A DNA stretch of 64,000 nucleotides from Paramecium sonneborni (taxonomy: Eukaryota; Ciliophora; Oligohymenophorea; Peniculida; Parameciidae). Position 1 is the stretch's first letter, and each line of letters begins with the position of its first letter. Positions 38,713 through 52,992 of the stretch are shown in pieces. The stretch covers positions 280,097 to 344,096 of the forward strand of contig CAJJDN010000088.1 in assembly GCA_905182985.1 (NCBI GenBank). The letters are read 5' to 3'. Position numbers and translations under genes: made by a program. Below the pieces are notes generated by a model. It was not told where the DNA came from and did not search any database. It worked only from the letters and a program-made list of their open reading frames with translations.

Positions 38713-39266
38713 GTTTTACTTTTATTAGTTTTATAAATCAAATTTTTGTCATCATATTAAAATAAATATAAAAAAAATGAACTCTTAAATTTAGTCAAAT
38801 CCAAGATAAGAATCATTCTTTTAAATGCTTCATTTCTCAATTTGTCCATTACTAAAAGTAAATTATTTAATTTAATTAGAGAAACAGTTTCACTTATTGG
38901 ATAATTATCATTGATCTTATGCATTATTTCCTATCCTTAGCTTATTAATAAACTACATTATTTACTTTAAGACCTCATTAGAAAGTCTTATTTAATTTTG
39001 GTTAATTATATCCAATTTATGCAAAATCAGAATTCTGGAGATTGATTTTAAGTCTAGAACAACATAAAAATGAAACACATTTGTTCTTTTCACTTTTGTT
39101 TAAAATGCATTTCTTTTCTTTCATTGAACATAGTATTGGTCTTAAAAATACAATTTTATTATATTTTATGAGTGGAATCTCTTCTACTCTTTTTTAAGCC
39201 ATCGTTAGTTAATAAGTTGGGTACATAAATATCATTTAAATATATAGAGTTTGTGGCTCTTTTCAT
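38709..39266 (-). CDS. Possible small gene, structure unresolved
   Basis: Two minus-strand frames look weakly coding. One begins at ATG 39264-39266 (MKRATNSIYLNDIYVPNLLT). A downstream stretch reads LSNEVLKQIMQFINKLRIGN, and a later one reads LRNEAFKRMILILDLTKF before a TGA at 38709-38711 that overlaps the KDM6-like ATG. They could be exons of a single small protein, but I could not join them with convincing introns. An alternative 75-codon frame starts at 39200-39202. I recognise no family. Confidence 0.3.
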
Positions 39267-40056
39267 ATTGGGGCAATCGCTTATGCTTTATATTTGTAAC
39301 AATAAATGTTATGTAAATATAGAATATTATAAACAAGAAAAGTGTTCAGCATAATAATAATTATAATTTTATTTTGATCTATAAGTGAGTTAAGATTATG
39401 GTCTCACTCTAATCAAAGTATTAATTGTCTTATCCATTATGTATATAACAAGTCTCAAATTTCATGGAATCCTAATGATTGGTTCTCTTATATTTGGAAT
39501 TTAATGCATGATATTGGGTTAATACTTTTCTTATGAACAAAAAAAACAATCATAGTTGCAATTAACAAACAGTACTTAATAAACATAATTGGTCAAATAC
39601 ATATATTTAATGGCATCAATCATTGTTATCATTATTGAATTGATTGTATTTTTCCAATAAAAAAATCATATAGAAATCTGATTTTTTATATTTTTTAAAC
39701 AAATTAGTATTTTGATTTCTTTTTTTATTACATATTTTTATGCACACATGATTTCAAAGTTGAAAACATTAAAGTATATTAATCAAATTTACACAATACA
39801 TTCTTTTTGAAGAATTAAAATTAATGTTCTTATTAAATAAGTTAATATCTACTTTAATTTAGTTTGACAAAATATTTACAAATTATAATAGGTCTTATCC
39901 ATTTAAAAATAATATATTTAGATAAATTATTAACCTATTATAGTTAATTATTTTAAGAAACTGTTTTTTAATAAAGTATTTGATATATAATAATATAAAG
40001 ATATTTGATAATAGTTAAAATTGAATGTGTATAATATAATAATTAAGAATCGTTTA
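39267..40056. other. Intergenic, no gene seen
   Basis: This is 790 bases between divergent genes, AT-rich with many short homopolymer runs. Nothing protein-like or RNA-like is found on either strand. Confidence 0.5.
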
Positions 40057-40993
40057 ATGCAAAAAATTGGATAAAATTTTGAATTAAAAAAAAAGTTAGG
40101 TTCTGGTGCTTTTGGAGATATATATTTAGGAGTTAATACAAAAAATAATATTGAAGTAGCTATAAAATTAGAACCTGTTTCTTCTTAATGTCCCTAATTG
40201 AGATATGAACATGAAATTTATAAAAGATTATTAGCTGATAATTCAAGTATTGATAGAGGAATACCACATGTTTATTATACATCAGAAGAAGGTGGATATA
40301 CATTTATGGTAATGGATTTATTGGGAGCATCTTTAGAAGAAATCTTTGCATCAAAAAAAAAAAAGTTTTCTTTAAAAACCGTTATTATGATTGGATTACA
40401 ATTTTTAGAGAGGATAGAATTCATTCATTCAAAAGGGATTATACATAGAGATATTAAACCTGATAATTTTTTGATTGGAAAACTAAACAAATAAAATAAA
40501 ATTTACATCTTAGATTTTGGATTAGCAAAACGATTTGTTAAAGAGAATGGTCATATTCCTTATAGAGAATCAAAGACTTTGACTGGAACTGCTAGATATT
40601 GTAGTTTAAATACTCATTTAGGTGTAGGTAAGATATTTAATTATTATAAATTAGAATAAAGTAGAAGAGATGATATTGAATGTATGGCTTATGTATTATT
40701 TTATTTTTTAAAATCAACTTTGCCTTGGTAAAATATGAGAGCTAAAAATAAAAGAGAAAAGTATATCTTAATTTATTATTATAAGATATGAAAGAATAAT
40801 GGAGAAGAAAATGACTACGACTTATGATGAATTATGTAAAGGTGTTCCAAAAGAATTTGGTTTGATATTAAAATATGCAAGAAATTTAGAATTTGAAGAA
40901 GAACCTGATTATAAATATTTAAAAAGTTTATTAGAAAGTATTTGTTAATAGGAGAAAATTACTGTTGATTATTAGTTTGATTGGTGTAAATGA
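40057..40993 (+). CDS. Casein kinase 1 family protein kinase
   Basis: Introns of 27 and 25 nt leave exactly 295 codons from ATG 40057. It shows the CK1 hallmarks: [96 protein letters not shown] (in place of the APE motif) and [18 protein letters not shown]. The DDIECM segment follows. The protein stops soon after the kinase domain, without the long regulatory tail of CK1 delta/epsilon. It is probably constitutively active and controlled by location; that is family inference. Confidence 0.95.
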
Positions 40994-41055
40994 GCTTTTA
41001 TTAAAAATAATTTTTATTAATAATTTTTGTTTGTTATAATTAATTTTTGTAACAT

Positions 41056-42039
41056 ATGCGTTCACCTTCACTATTTTCACCTTAAAAACAATCTAGATAT
41101 GAAAAATCAAATAGTTCAAGCGGATTTGCTACTTTTTAAACAACTAATTAATTAAATACAAAATAATTAGCTGATTATAGAAGAGATGTAAGAACAAATG
41201 TCTCATCTAGAGAACCATTTATTTAACCATAAGAAAAATCTTCATCATTATTTGGTTCCTGGAGTAAAGCAGAAAAGGCAGTATTGTATTTATTTCGATT
41301 AATATGATAATAGAGAATAATAAAAAGTAAGTAGAAAATCACCAAAAAAATAAAAATTACTTGGAGGATTAAATTATGAAGAAATATTTACTAATAAAGG
41401 ACCATAAATAAAAAATAATAAAGATAAAGTTGAATAATTATTTAAGAGATCTTCCTCTAATGATTATCTTGATAATTCATTTACATCTTTTCCTAAACCA
41501 GTCAGATAAAATACTCTTGGACCTGGATATAAGGATTCCCCTTAAAAATCAAAAGAAAAATTAGAAAGATTTAAAAATTGGGATAATCGTTTAGATGTCT
41601 AACTGATTCTACAAAATAAATCAATAACAAATAAAATATCACCAACTGGAGACAAACCAGGATTTTACAAATATGTTAATGAAGCTTAGAAAGGATTGTT
41701 TGATAACAATTAATCTAATTTTCTATATTCTAAGAATAATAGGAATAATTTATTTGATAATCCAAAATAAGCCTTTTCTTTTAAGGATGCATTCAATCCT
41801 CCTAAATAAACTACTTATTAAAGAAATCAATCTCCTCAATTATCAAGTAGATATGTTGAGAAATTCCCTCTGACAGATATTGTTAGGATGACCTCTCATT
41901 TCTAATCATTATCAACTTAAGAAGTTACTACTATTCCTAGAGGGTATATTTTATCAATTATTTTAGATATATATCAGAGCTAAATAATCTAGCTGATATT
42001 TTACAGAGGATCGTAAAAAGATCAAATAACATTAGTTGA
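41056..42039 (+). CDS. Hypothetical disordered protein with conserved C-terminal helix
   Basis: Introns of 28 and 23 nt leave exactly 311 codons from ATG 41056 (MRSPSLFSPQKQSRYEKSNS) to TGA 42037-42039. Most of it is Asn/Ser/Lys/Gln-rich and probably disordered, with SP/TP sites and segments such as KKQKLLGGLNYEEIFTNKGP and FPKPVRQNTLGPGYKDS. The last 40 residues, VRMTSHFQSLSTQEVTTIPR plus GYISELNNLADILQRIVKRS, look like a structured helix. No family recognised. It follows the CK1 gene by 62 bases. Confidence 0.7.
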
Positions 42040-42133
42040 GATTTCATTTCATACTTACTACCTTATAAAATAATTTTACTATCAATTAATATATAAATAA
42101 TTAGACAAAATTATGATTAATTTTTTTAAATAA

Positions 42134-44569
42134 TCAAATCAATTAGCATGTGCAAGAACTATCTGTTCTATCTGTTTCTTTTTTTGGATTCTCAATTTCT
42201 TCTCTTTTTTTCACCATATCTAACATTGATTAAAATGCTGGTGAAACCTAACCATCTTCTAAATAAACAATATCAGCTATAGTAATATCTAAAGATTATG
42301 AGGTGTTAACAACCATTTCTTCGTGATTTTTCATAACAAATGCTAATAATATTGTTATATCCTCTGATGCTTCTTAACCTCCCCAAGATTCATATAAATC
42401 CACTTTTTATCCACTTGCTTTATCTTTTATATCCTTAATAAAATTTTAAACTTTATCAACAAATGAGGCAAAACGAGATTTTGCTTTCTCCACTCTTCCT
42501 GCTTCAAAATACTTTCTCTTTCTTGCTGCTATTAATTAAGCAGCTGTAGCAACTAACATGCTCCAACCCTCTTTATCATCAGCATCTTTATTATACATAA
42601 TGAGTTTCAAAATTGCATTTCTTCTCTTTTCATCTTAAAATTTTTCATATTCTTCATATACTGCTCCAATTGCACCATTAATTGCTGAAAAAATAGCTCC
42701 AAATATTGGAATACTTGCACCAAAATCTAATACAGCTTATGTTACTTTAACTGCTACTTTAGTAGTTGTTCCAACAGAATATCCGTTTTCTTAACTTACG
42801 ATCTCTGTACTTGCTATTTTTTAAGCATCACAATAATTTATAAAAGTCCAATAAAATGCTTTTGCATAATTATATCCTTCTACATATTCTGTTCTCCATT
42901 TTGCATAATTTTCTTTTACTTTAGCAACTTTATCTAAACCAACCACTTTTATACATTCCTCTAATTCATCAATTTTTTTTTCTATTCTATCTAATTTTAT
43001 ATCTTCTTTTTTTTATTCAACTTTAATAACTTCTATTTTTTCTTCGTTTTTTTTCTAAGATTATTCTGCTTCAGCCAATAATTATTAAATTCTTTATTTC
43101 ATCTCTTCTTTTGATACTTTTTTCACATTTTATTATTATTCTTTTTAAGCCATTTATGATAATTCTGCTGCATTCTATGCATCTATTTCTTATTAAATTT
43201 TTTCTAATTCCTATTAAATTCTTATAATCTCAGGATCTTATTGATTTTATTTAGCCAAAGCTTCTTAAGCAGCCTTTTTTGCTCTTTAAAATTCATTTTC
43301 TATTTCCATAATTTTATGAACTCCAGATTAAATGTATTGTAATTAAGATTGCTCTAAATTAGCTACATTTTCTGGATTTTATATTAAAATTGAAACCTAT
43401 TTTAAATCTGCCATAGCTTCTTACTTTTTATTTTATCTCATCAATAACATAGCTCTATTTGTTAAAGGTAATACGTAATTAGGATTCAATCTTATAGCAT
43501 TATTAAAACATTCAAGTGATTTTTCAAAGTTTGGTTATTTTAATGATAAATAAGATTATCCCATATTACTCCAATAACCTGAATCTTATTAGATTTCTAA
43601 TGCTTTTTAATATAATTAAATTGCCATTTCAAAGTTTTCTTAAACATAATATATATTAGCTAAATTTGAAATAGCATTTGTATGATTTTAATTAACTTTT
43701 AAAACATCCTAATAAGCTTAAATAACTTAATCTCTTCCATATTTTAATCTGTGATAACTTAAAGCTTTACAATAAAGGGCATTCTCTTTCAAAGGATTAT
43801 CATCAGAAGTAATTAACTTTAATAATTCCTCTGCATTAGTTAAACAATTTTAGTAATCATGCTTATTTTCACATGAAATCATTTCATTTGAAAAAAGAGT
43901 GGCTAATCCTTTTATAATATCTTAATTATTTGGATCTAATTTTTGAGCTTCTAAAAATGAATTTTTGGCATCTTAATTCAAGTTTAGATTTGTTTCGCAA
44001 GTTGCCTTACTTTTCCATATAGTAAATAATTTATCTTTATCTTAAGTTCCAATAGTTACAAGTTTTTTAAAGATATCAAGTGCTTTTTGATAATCCTTTT
44101 GATCAAAGTAAATTTTTCCGAGATTACCATAAATAATAACAGCATTTGGAGTATTCTCACCTTTACTGATTGCTAATTAAAGAATTTCAATTGCCTTTTC
44201 TAATTATTATGGTTAAGAATTCATTAATGCACGGCCATATGATGCTAACACAGCTTAATCAGTCTTATCTTTTTATATTTCATATGCATGTGAAAAGCAT
44301 TCAGCAGCCTCATTAAATTATTATAATGCTAGGTGCGCTTAAGCTTTCATTCCATAAAGAGGGAATTTTTATGGTGCCGGTATATTTAATTGTAAGCCTT
44401 GATGTGTCTATGTTATGACTTCATTCATATCCTATTTTGCTATATAACATCTTGCTTTATAGAAAAATCTCATTATATTGTTTTCAGGTATCGTATTGGC
44501 TAATTCAATAGCCTCATCAAATTTTTATGCTTGCATTTTCTAATCTAATTGTTCCTTGATATTAGCCAT
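42134..44569 (-). CDS. TPR-repeat protein with C-terminal hydrophobic domain
   Basis: A single frame of exactly 812 codons, intronless, from ATG 44567-44569 (MANIKEQLDQKMQAQKFDEA) to TGA 42134-42136. About 12 tetratricopeptide repeats fill residues 1-430, for example ALDIFKKLVTIGTQDKDKLF and KSLECFNNAIRLNPNYVLPL. A charged coiled coil follows (EELSQMAQKEQQQNVKKVSK and EEKIEVIKVEQKKEDIKLDR). A conserved-looking region comes next (YAKAFYWTFINYCDAQKIAS and LDFGASIPIFGAIFSAINGA), weakly hydrophobic. It ends SSCTCQLI. The TPR array suggests a scaffold. The C-terminal domain is not recognised. Confidence 0.85.
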
Positions 44570-45055
44570 AATAAATCAATTAATTATGATTTTTGTATGT
44601 TTTCAATGGTTGGTTATAAATTTTGTCGGCAGTTATTATTTTTATATAATATATCAATATCTGATGAAATACTACATCAGTAATTAAATTAAATTAAACT
44701 TCTAAACTTAATGAAGATGCCTTAGGCGATATTCAAATTTACCAATTTCAACAATAAAATAACAAAATTTAATAATTTTCATAACTAAAAATATTTAAGT
44801 ATTTATATAAATGAAGACGTCAAACAATTCATTCAAAATTATAATTATAAATTACATATATTACATTAAAAGAAGTATATATATAATTATTAGAATAGAG
44901 TAAAAGTAGAATTGATAATAACATTAATTTTTATGGTAATGAATATATATATGTATAACAAATAACTTAGTTAAAGGGAGATTATAATATGACCTAATAA
45001 AAATGTATTATGAACTTATAAATAAAATAAGATCAAATTAAATTGCAAAAGGACG
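44570..45055. other. Divergent intergenic region
   Basis: This is 486 bases between divergent genes, with no convincing RNA gene. A short frame from ATG 44989 (MTQQKCIMNLQIKQDQIKLQ) could be an alternative 5' end of the Myb gene. Confidence 0.45.
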
Positions 45056-46400
45056 ATGTCACAGGTACAATTTGTACATGAATTTATTGCATATCGTTTT
45101 TCATAATAGTATGAACTGGAGTTTCATTTAAAAGTACTTGATTCGTAGCAACGCATTATAAATTAAATTGATCGGGACCCAAATCAACGAATCTTAGTGT
45201 AATGAGTACCTTTGAGCGATTGGTTATTTACTTTAAGATTTTCTACATTTTAATTGGGATCAATATCTAATTAAAAATGTTATTCGTGGACTGAATGGTG
45301 TTGAAATCTATCTGAGACAGAAATAATAATAATCATATTTAATATTAAATAAAATAATCATTATATAAATTTTCTAATAAAGTGATTTGAATGAAGACTC
45401 ATTGAATTATTTATGATAAACGAATTCTTAGATTTTTGTCACAAGAATGATGGACATGAACGAAACAGACAATTACCAACTAGAAAAAAATGGAAAGAAG
45501 TAGAAGATGAGTTGTTATTAAAAGCAATAAGAAAATATGGAACCTAATGGAGTAAAATTTAAGATGAGATTCCATCTAAAGATTCAAGATAATGTTAGGC
45601 AAGATGGAAAATTTTAAAATAAGTAAAAGAATATAATATGAATAGAAAGAAGAAACTCTAATGAGATTAGAAGCATTAGCAAGAGAAGAATTTTCAGACA
45701 AGGATAACTAATTAAATAAAATGAAGAAATAAATGAAATAAAAAAAAGAAATACCTAGAAAATATAATCCAAAATTTGATTATAATGAAGAATCATCTAG
45801 TGAATCTATGCATTTATAATAATTTCAAGAAGCATTAGCCAAATAACCAAATAAAATATAATAGTTACAATAATAATAGTAGTAGAAAAGAGAATAATAT
45901 TAAAAATAAGTATAAAATCAATATTAGAATGTTTGGAATGCAATGGATGATAAGATGCTTTGGATAGCTTATAAAATATATAAAGGAGCATGGAATCAAA
46001 TAACACCTAGATTTTAAGAAAAGAATCCATAAAGTTGTATCGATAGATATTAATATGTAACTTTTATAATTTAACTAAATAGTTGTTATAATAAAAGAAA
46101 GTAAAGATATAGGAAGATGATTCTTCAGTTGATGTAATTTCATCACCAAATATTTTGGATACTTCACAAGAAGGATCTGAACAATTCGATATCTCAGAAA
46201 GTGAAGATGAAGATTCAACAGATCTTTAACGGTCTGATTGCAAAACATTATAAACAAAATAATAATAATACAAAGGAATTTATACTGTCTAATAATGTCA
46301 CACTAACATCGAAAGAATCTTAAAATCCTTTTCCAATCATAATTTAGATACTCTACCTGGAATACGTGAATCTATAGTCAAACTCATATTAACAGATTGA
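45056..46400 (+). CDS. Myb/SANT-domain DNA-binding protein
   Basis: Two Myb-like repeats are clear. The first is TRKKWKEVEDELLLKAIRKY then GTQWSKIQDEIP and QCQARWKIL. The second is NAMDDKMLWIAYKIYKGAWN then QITPRFQEKNPQSCIDRY. The first is a canonical R-type repeat with Trp spacing; in the second the first Trp is replaced. Upstream helical exons begin MSQVQFVHEFIAYRFSQQYE at ATG 45056. They include FLHFNWDQYLIKNVIRGLNG, joined by short introns whose exact borders I only partly resolve. The C-terminus is acidic (SESEDEDSTDL) and ends NIERILKSFSNHNLDTLPGI just before TGA 46398-46400. It is possibly an snRNA-activating-complex or general regulatory Myb; the subfamily is unproven. An alternative start is ATG 44989. 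Confidence 0.8.
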
Positions 46401-47566
46401 TAAAGTTTTGTTTTATATATATTATCTCATCTAAATTAAATTAAAATTCTGTTCAAAAATAGATTAATTCTCAAATTATTTCACTTAAACTATTGTTTTT
46501 ACTATCTACAGAGATATCTAAGATATCTAAGAATAGCATTACTTTACAATATTGTCTCTACTCCCCAAAACTCTCAATTTTCCGAAAGGATTCTATTAAA
46601 ATAAAACTTTGATATTATTCTCATTTAATAAAGTATTTTCTCGACACAAATTTTATGTATTTTGCAGTGATTTAATGTAGAATACCATATTTTAGATATC
46701 AATTAAAGATTAAATATTAACTTTTACTCTACAAACAAAATAAATTTTTATCTTAAAGTAAAAATTATATTTTTATCAATTTATCATTAATTCATTTTAA
46801 TTTGAATAAGTTAAATAAGAAATAATGTAATAGCAGAATTAAGCATTTAAAAAAAAAGTAAAAATTTTCATCTGCACTTGATAAATAGTTTTCATAATAA
46901 TATTTATTATCATATGCAGTCTTAATCTTTTGATTTAAGGGTTGAGCTTTTAAAATGCTAATAGTATTTAATCAATCTTATCTGTTTAGCTTCATTAGAT
47001 GATGATTAATTTTTGATAAGCTAGTTATTTTTTGAATTTCTGTACCCTATGAATTCATCATTTACATATTTTTAGCAAGATATTTTTTTATAGCAATTTC
47101 TCAATAGATGTTTTTCTATATAATTTCATTAAATTTTAGGTTTGGATTCCTAATCCAATTTTTCCTCCATAAATAATATATCAATTAAATATAACTTTAT
47201 TTCTTAAAGGTTTGATTATAGAATTTGGATGTTTAATAATTTTCTATTACATAAAAATCTGATGAAATATAAGTAATCAATAATAATTTTGGATTTGACA
47301 ATCGATATTTAAATACTTAGAATTTTATTTATTATAAAGAACCAAAATGCCAAAAAAATTTTTTGAAGCTTAAAATTTAGATTTAATGATTAAGACATTC
47401 AAATAGATTGAGCCACTATTTTTCAAAATAACACGATTTCAAATAAGAAAGAGAATGATTTTTTTAAAGATATTTCATTATTTTATTTTTTTATATAAAT
47501 TAACTTATACCAAATATCTATTCAAATTCTTGGTTTTAATAATATTATTGTATATTATTAAAAATA
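46401..47566. other. Long region without an intact gene; possible remnant on minus strand
   Basis: This is 1,166 bases of AT-rich DNA. On the minus strand about 47250-46850 a reading such as KKYLAKNMQMMNSQGTEIQK then ITSLSKINHHLMKLNR has protein-like charge, but it is broken by TGA codons and has no plausible intron. It may be a decayed gene. A 75-codon plus-strand frame (ATG 47348, MPKKFFEAQNLDLMIKTFKQ) just upstream of the lipase gene is too weak to call. Confidence 0.35.
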
Positions 47567-49395
47567 ATGAATGACAATATTATATGCAATACTCTTTATT
47601 TTCTATAAAAATGTTAGCTTCTTCTAAGTCAAATAGAAGGTCAATAAGAATGGATCAATGAAATAAATGAATGTTAAAAAGAATTGGAAATTTATAAAAT
47701 TAATCATCCTTTGTATGAATAATGTTTGATTTTCATAACAGACAAAATCATACACCCATTTTTATAAGATTTAGAGATTCTTTTTAATTGTCAAGATGTC
47801 GTTAAGGAAGTAAAAAAATATGAATTGAATTTTAACTACGTAATCAAGAGACTATAGTTGGTAATTTTTGAATAAAATGAGTAGATAAGAGAATTCATAC
47901 CAAATGTAGTTAAGGTACCTTTAGATGACTTATTTTGTAAACCTTAGACTGATGAAGAATGGATTGGATTAAACCGATATATAGAATATGTTAATGTATA
48001 ATTAGAATTAAAAATAAGATAGATGATCCATTATCATTATCTAAATAATTTGATCTATTTTATGATTACATAGCAATGGGTGCAGCTTATTGTACACTTG
48101 GATCAATGTATTCAAACTAATTGATAAATTTAATCGTTTAAAATGTAGGTGGAGCTGTTATGTTAGTAAAAAAATAAGCAGCAAGAAACATAAAAATCAA
48201 AGAAATCACAAATCCATCACTCTCTTTTGTTTAGGGATTATGGAGTATTTAAAACAATTCAACATTTTTTAAGAATTTTATGAAACTGACAAATTGTAAG
48301 GTGAAATCACATCTAAAAATTAATGTTCCATTTTTATTTAGAGAAGATCAATTTAAATATCATCATGATAATAATACATATGTTTAAGAAAAGTTTAAGG
48401 GTTTTAAAATGGTTGATGATCTTTATAATAAACTTTAAGCTAAAGAATTATTATTCAAATAAAAATAGTAGAAAATAAAAGTGAGAATTCTTTCAGCAAA
48501 TAAGATAGTTTTATACAAAGATGTTGATTATACTTAATTAGTGTAGAAAGTAACTGAAATGAGTTCAGAACATCATTAAATAAGTTAGGTAATTTAAAAA
48601 GACAATAGAAATACTAAAATAAAAAAAGTTGTTTTACATATACATGGTGGAGGATGGGTGGCTATGTCTTCATTTAGTCATCAATCTTACACAAGAAAAT
48701 GGGCAAATTATTTAGGAGAAGATACTATAATATTCTCGATAGATTATAGATTGGCTCCTGAATATCGATACCCTTATGCTTTAGAAGATGTTTGGCAATT
48801 ATATTTATGGATTATCAATTTTAGTCAATATTATTTGAATATAACAATAGAATAGATAATATTGGCAGGCGATTCTGCAGGTGGGAATATGGCTTTAGGT
48901 GTTTGTTTTAGAGCAATCAAATATGGAATCAGAATTCCTGATGGTTTGTTCATGGCTTATCCAGCAGTAAATTTAGATCTAACTAAATTCAATCCTTATT
49001 TATTATAAGGATTAATTGATTAAGTAGCTCCAGCAACTGTATTAAAATTAGCACTGCATGAGTACTTAAAGGATACGAATGGAATGCCGAATGTTGATCC
49101 TTATTTGAGTCCATTAATAGCTGATGATTAATTTTTATAAAAGTAAAAAGGATTTTTAATAGTATTTAGATTGCCAAAAATGACAATAATGTGTGGTTAA
49201 TTGGATAGTCTAACTGGTGATACAATAAAGTTTGTAAATAGATTGAGAAAGTTAGATAAGAAATTTAGAATGCTTATATATAATGGAATAAATCATGGAT
49301 TTTTGAATTTCGAAGTTCCTATTTTTGCTGTACCTGCAATAAAGCCGTTAATAGAAAGTAGTTGTGATTTACTAAAATAATTATTTAATTAATGA
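47567..49395 (+). CDS. Hormone-sensitive-lipase-like alpha/beta hydrolase
   Basis: Introns of 23 and 27 nt leave exactly 593 codons from ATG 47567 (MNDNIICNTLYFLQKCQLLL). The first 330 residues are helical and correspond in position to the HSL N-terminal domain (LSKQFDLFYDYIAMGAAYCT). The catalytic domain has the oxyanion motif VVLHIHGGGWVAMSS, IDYRLAPEYRYPYALEDVWQ and the nucleophile elbow LAGDSAGGNMALG. The acidic residue is in CGQLDSLTGDT and the His in YNGINHGFLNF, so the Ser-Asp-His triad is complete. It probably hydrolyses acylglycerol or steryl esters, a family inference. Its stop is only 10 bases from that of the converging Rab gene. Confidence 0.92.
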
Positions 49396-49405
49396 TAAAT
49401 AATAA

Positions 49406-50213
49406 TCAAGAAGTTCCACAACAATTTTCAGAAGGGATTATTTTTGGTTTATCTTGTTTAATACTGTATGGGGGCTGCATAGGGTTTTCTTCTGTTTTAT
49501 TCTCTGATTTGGGATTATCATTTTCATATCGTTAGCTTGACACTTGCATTTCTTCCTCAACATTGAATTGTTTGGATTCATAAATTTCTAATTATCAATT
49601 TGAACACAATATACTCCGTATAAATAATTCAAAGCACTCTTTAACATTGGTTCCTTCCTTAGCTGAAGTTTCATTATAGAGCATATTATGTTATTAACAG
49701 ATTTGTTCAACTTCTTCGACCGAGACACATCTATTCTAGGGATTTTCTTGTAACAAATCTAGTTTGTTACCAATTAACATGATCATAATTTTATCATCTG
49801 TATGTTATAGAATCTAAAGTATTAATGAATAATAACTTCTTAACGCCAACTTAAAACATTATCAAATGAATTCTTATCACATAAATCATAAAATAACAAA
49901 GCTCCTTCAGATTTCCTATAATGAGCTGTTGTTATAGCTTTGTATTTTTCAGCACCTGCAGTATCCCAGATAACAGATTTGACTATTTTGTCAACATCTG
50001 CAAGTAAAATGGATTAGGCTGCATATTCTACACCGATAGTTGGTTATGATTATTTTTTTATAACATTTTTGGTTAATCTAATTTGAATTTTAAATTGCTA
50101 CCGAATAAGAAAACTAGTCTTTCCAACACTTGAATCACCAACTAAGATGACTAAGAATAATAGAAAATCTTACTTTTATACAACTCATCATATTATGCTT
50201 TGGGTTCTGTCAT
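49406..50213 (-). CDS. Rab-family small GTPase with switch-II Gln-to-Ala change
   Basis: Introns of 23, 24, 23 and 27 nt leave exactly 237 codons from ATG 50211-50213. GTPase motifs: P-loop LVGDSSVGKTSF, effector-loop Thr in SQPTIGVEYAAQ, DTAGAEKYKAITTAHYRKSE, GNKLDL and ETSAKEGTNVKECF. The DTAGQE motif of Rabs is DTAGAE here (Ala codon 49951-49953), replacing the catalytic Gln. That usually slows GTP hydrolysis strongly. The long variable tail ends NCCGTS, with two Cys for geranylgeranylation. The core resembles Rab11/Rab2-type traffic GTPases, but the subfamily is not assigned. Confidence 0.93.
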
Positions 50214-50246
50214 ATATTAATAAATTTATAATAATAAAATAATTGA

Positions 50247-51833
<1,587 letters not shown>

Positions 51834-52385
51834 TATTAATTTATTTATATATTTTATTAATAATAAAATACATATATATATATATCTATTTATTATATCC
51901 ACTTTATATTACTTCTCATTTTTATCTGACTCCATTTATTCTAAGAAATTAGTAATATTTCCAATTTTTCAAATTCATATTACTTATGTTATATTACTTA
52001 GATACTCATAAAAAAATATGATTAAATTAATTTTATTTATTAATATATCTATAATTAAATATTGAAGTAATATCATACAAGATGCTTCATCTATTAACAA
52101 ATTCTAAATTAATTACTGTCATATATTTAATTATTTATTTAAATTATTGACTATCTCATAATAAAATAAATTATTTCTTAATCATTTTTAATAACTATTC
52201 TGGAAGGAATACTATCAATAAATTCACTCATAAAATAGTTATTAAACTTAATTTTTAATTAGAAATTTTCTTAAATGATTGTTAAATTCAATTATTTTTT
52301 TTCTTCAATTGGAAATAAAAACAAAATTGAGTAGCAAAGGATGATTTAAGGATAGTAGTATATGATTTAAATTAATATTAATTTA
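51834..52385. other. Intergenic, no gene seen
   Basis: This is 552 bases of AT-rich DNA upstream of the CDPK start, with nothing recognisable on either strand. Confidence 0.5.
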
Positions 52386-52781
52386 TCATAGCTTTTTAAG
52401 TATCTCATTAATTTGAAGTACTGTTTTATTGTTTTATGAACCATACACTATGGAAGGATCATACCTTGGTTTAGGAATGGAAAATATTGTTGTGAACTAA
52501 CCTTTATGTTTAACAGTTGGAACACTTTATCTAGATTATTTGTATTCAAAATCAACAATTTAAGCAATTGACAGTTTCATCTTATCTTCATATTCTCTAT
52601 AATTTTTGCAGAGTTCCGCCTTCGAATTAACTGATTTAATTCTTGTTCTTAGATTAAATTTTCTTTCTCGTATAGCTAAATTCACAATGGATTTTTCTTT
52701 TTCTGATAACCCACTATTGAGAAGGTTTTTTTCAATTTAATTATAATCTAACAAAGTCTTAACTCTCTTTCTTTATTGCAT
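52386..52781 (-). CDS. Small hypothetical basic protein
   Basis: 132 codons, intronless, from ATG 52779-52781 (MQQRKRVKTLLDYNQIEKNL) to TGA 52386-52388. It has a basic helical part (LSEKEKSIVNLAIRERKFNL) and a proline-containing segment (FTTIFSIPKPRYDPSIVYGS). No family recognised. Charge pattern and base composition are like real genes. Confidence 0.65.
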
Positions 52782-52992
52782 AATTTTATTATAAAATAAA
52801 ATAATTAAACTAATCTGAAATTTTTTTATCATTATTTCAGTAGTTAATTTCTTAATGGAAATATTGTCATATATAAAGTTTCATGAGATTAATAATATTT
52901 ATAAAATTGATAAATAAAAGCATATAAAGATAGTTATTAAAATATTATAAAAAATAAGAAAAGACATATCATTATAATGAGGAATTTATCTA

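Noticed and set aside
45806..46257. Minus-strand ORFs within the Myb gene and similar short standard-code ORFs elsewhere
   Set aside because: They are antisense shadows of a gene with Myb repeats on the plus strand; their composition is that of reverse-complemented Gln/Asn codons.
47348..47572. 75-codon frame upstream of the lipase gene
   Set aside because: Short, overlaps the lipase ATG, and has no recognisable feature; probably chance.
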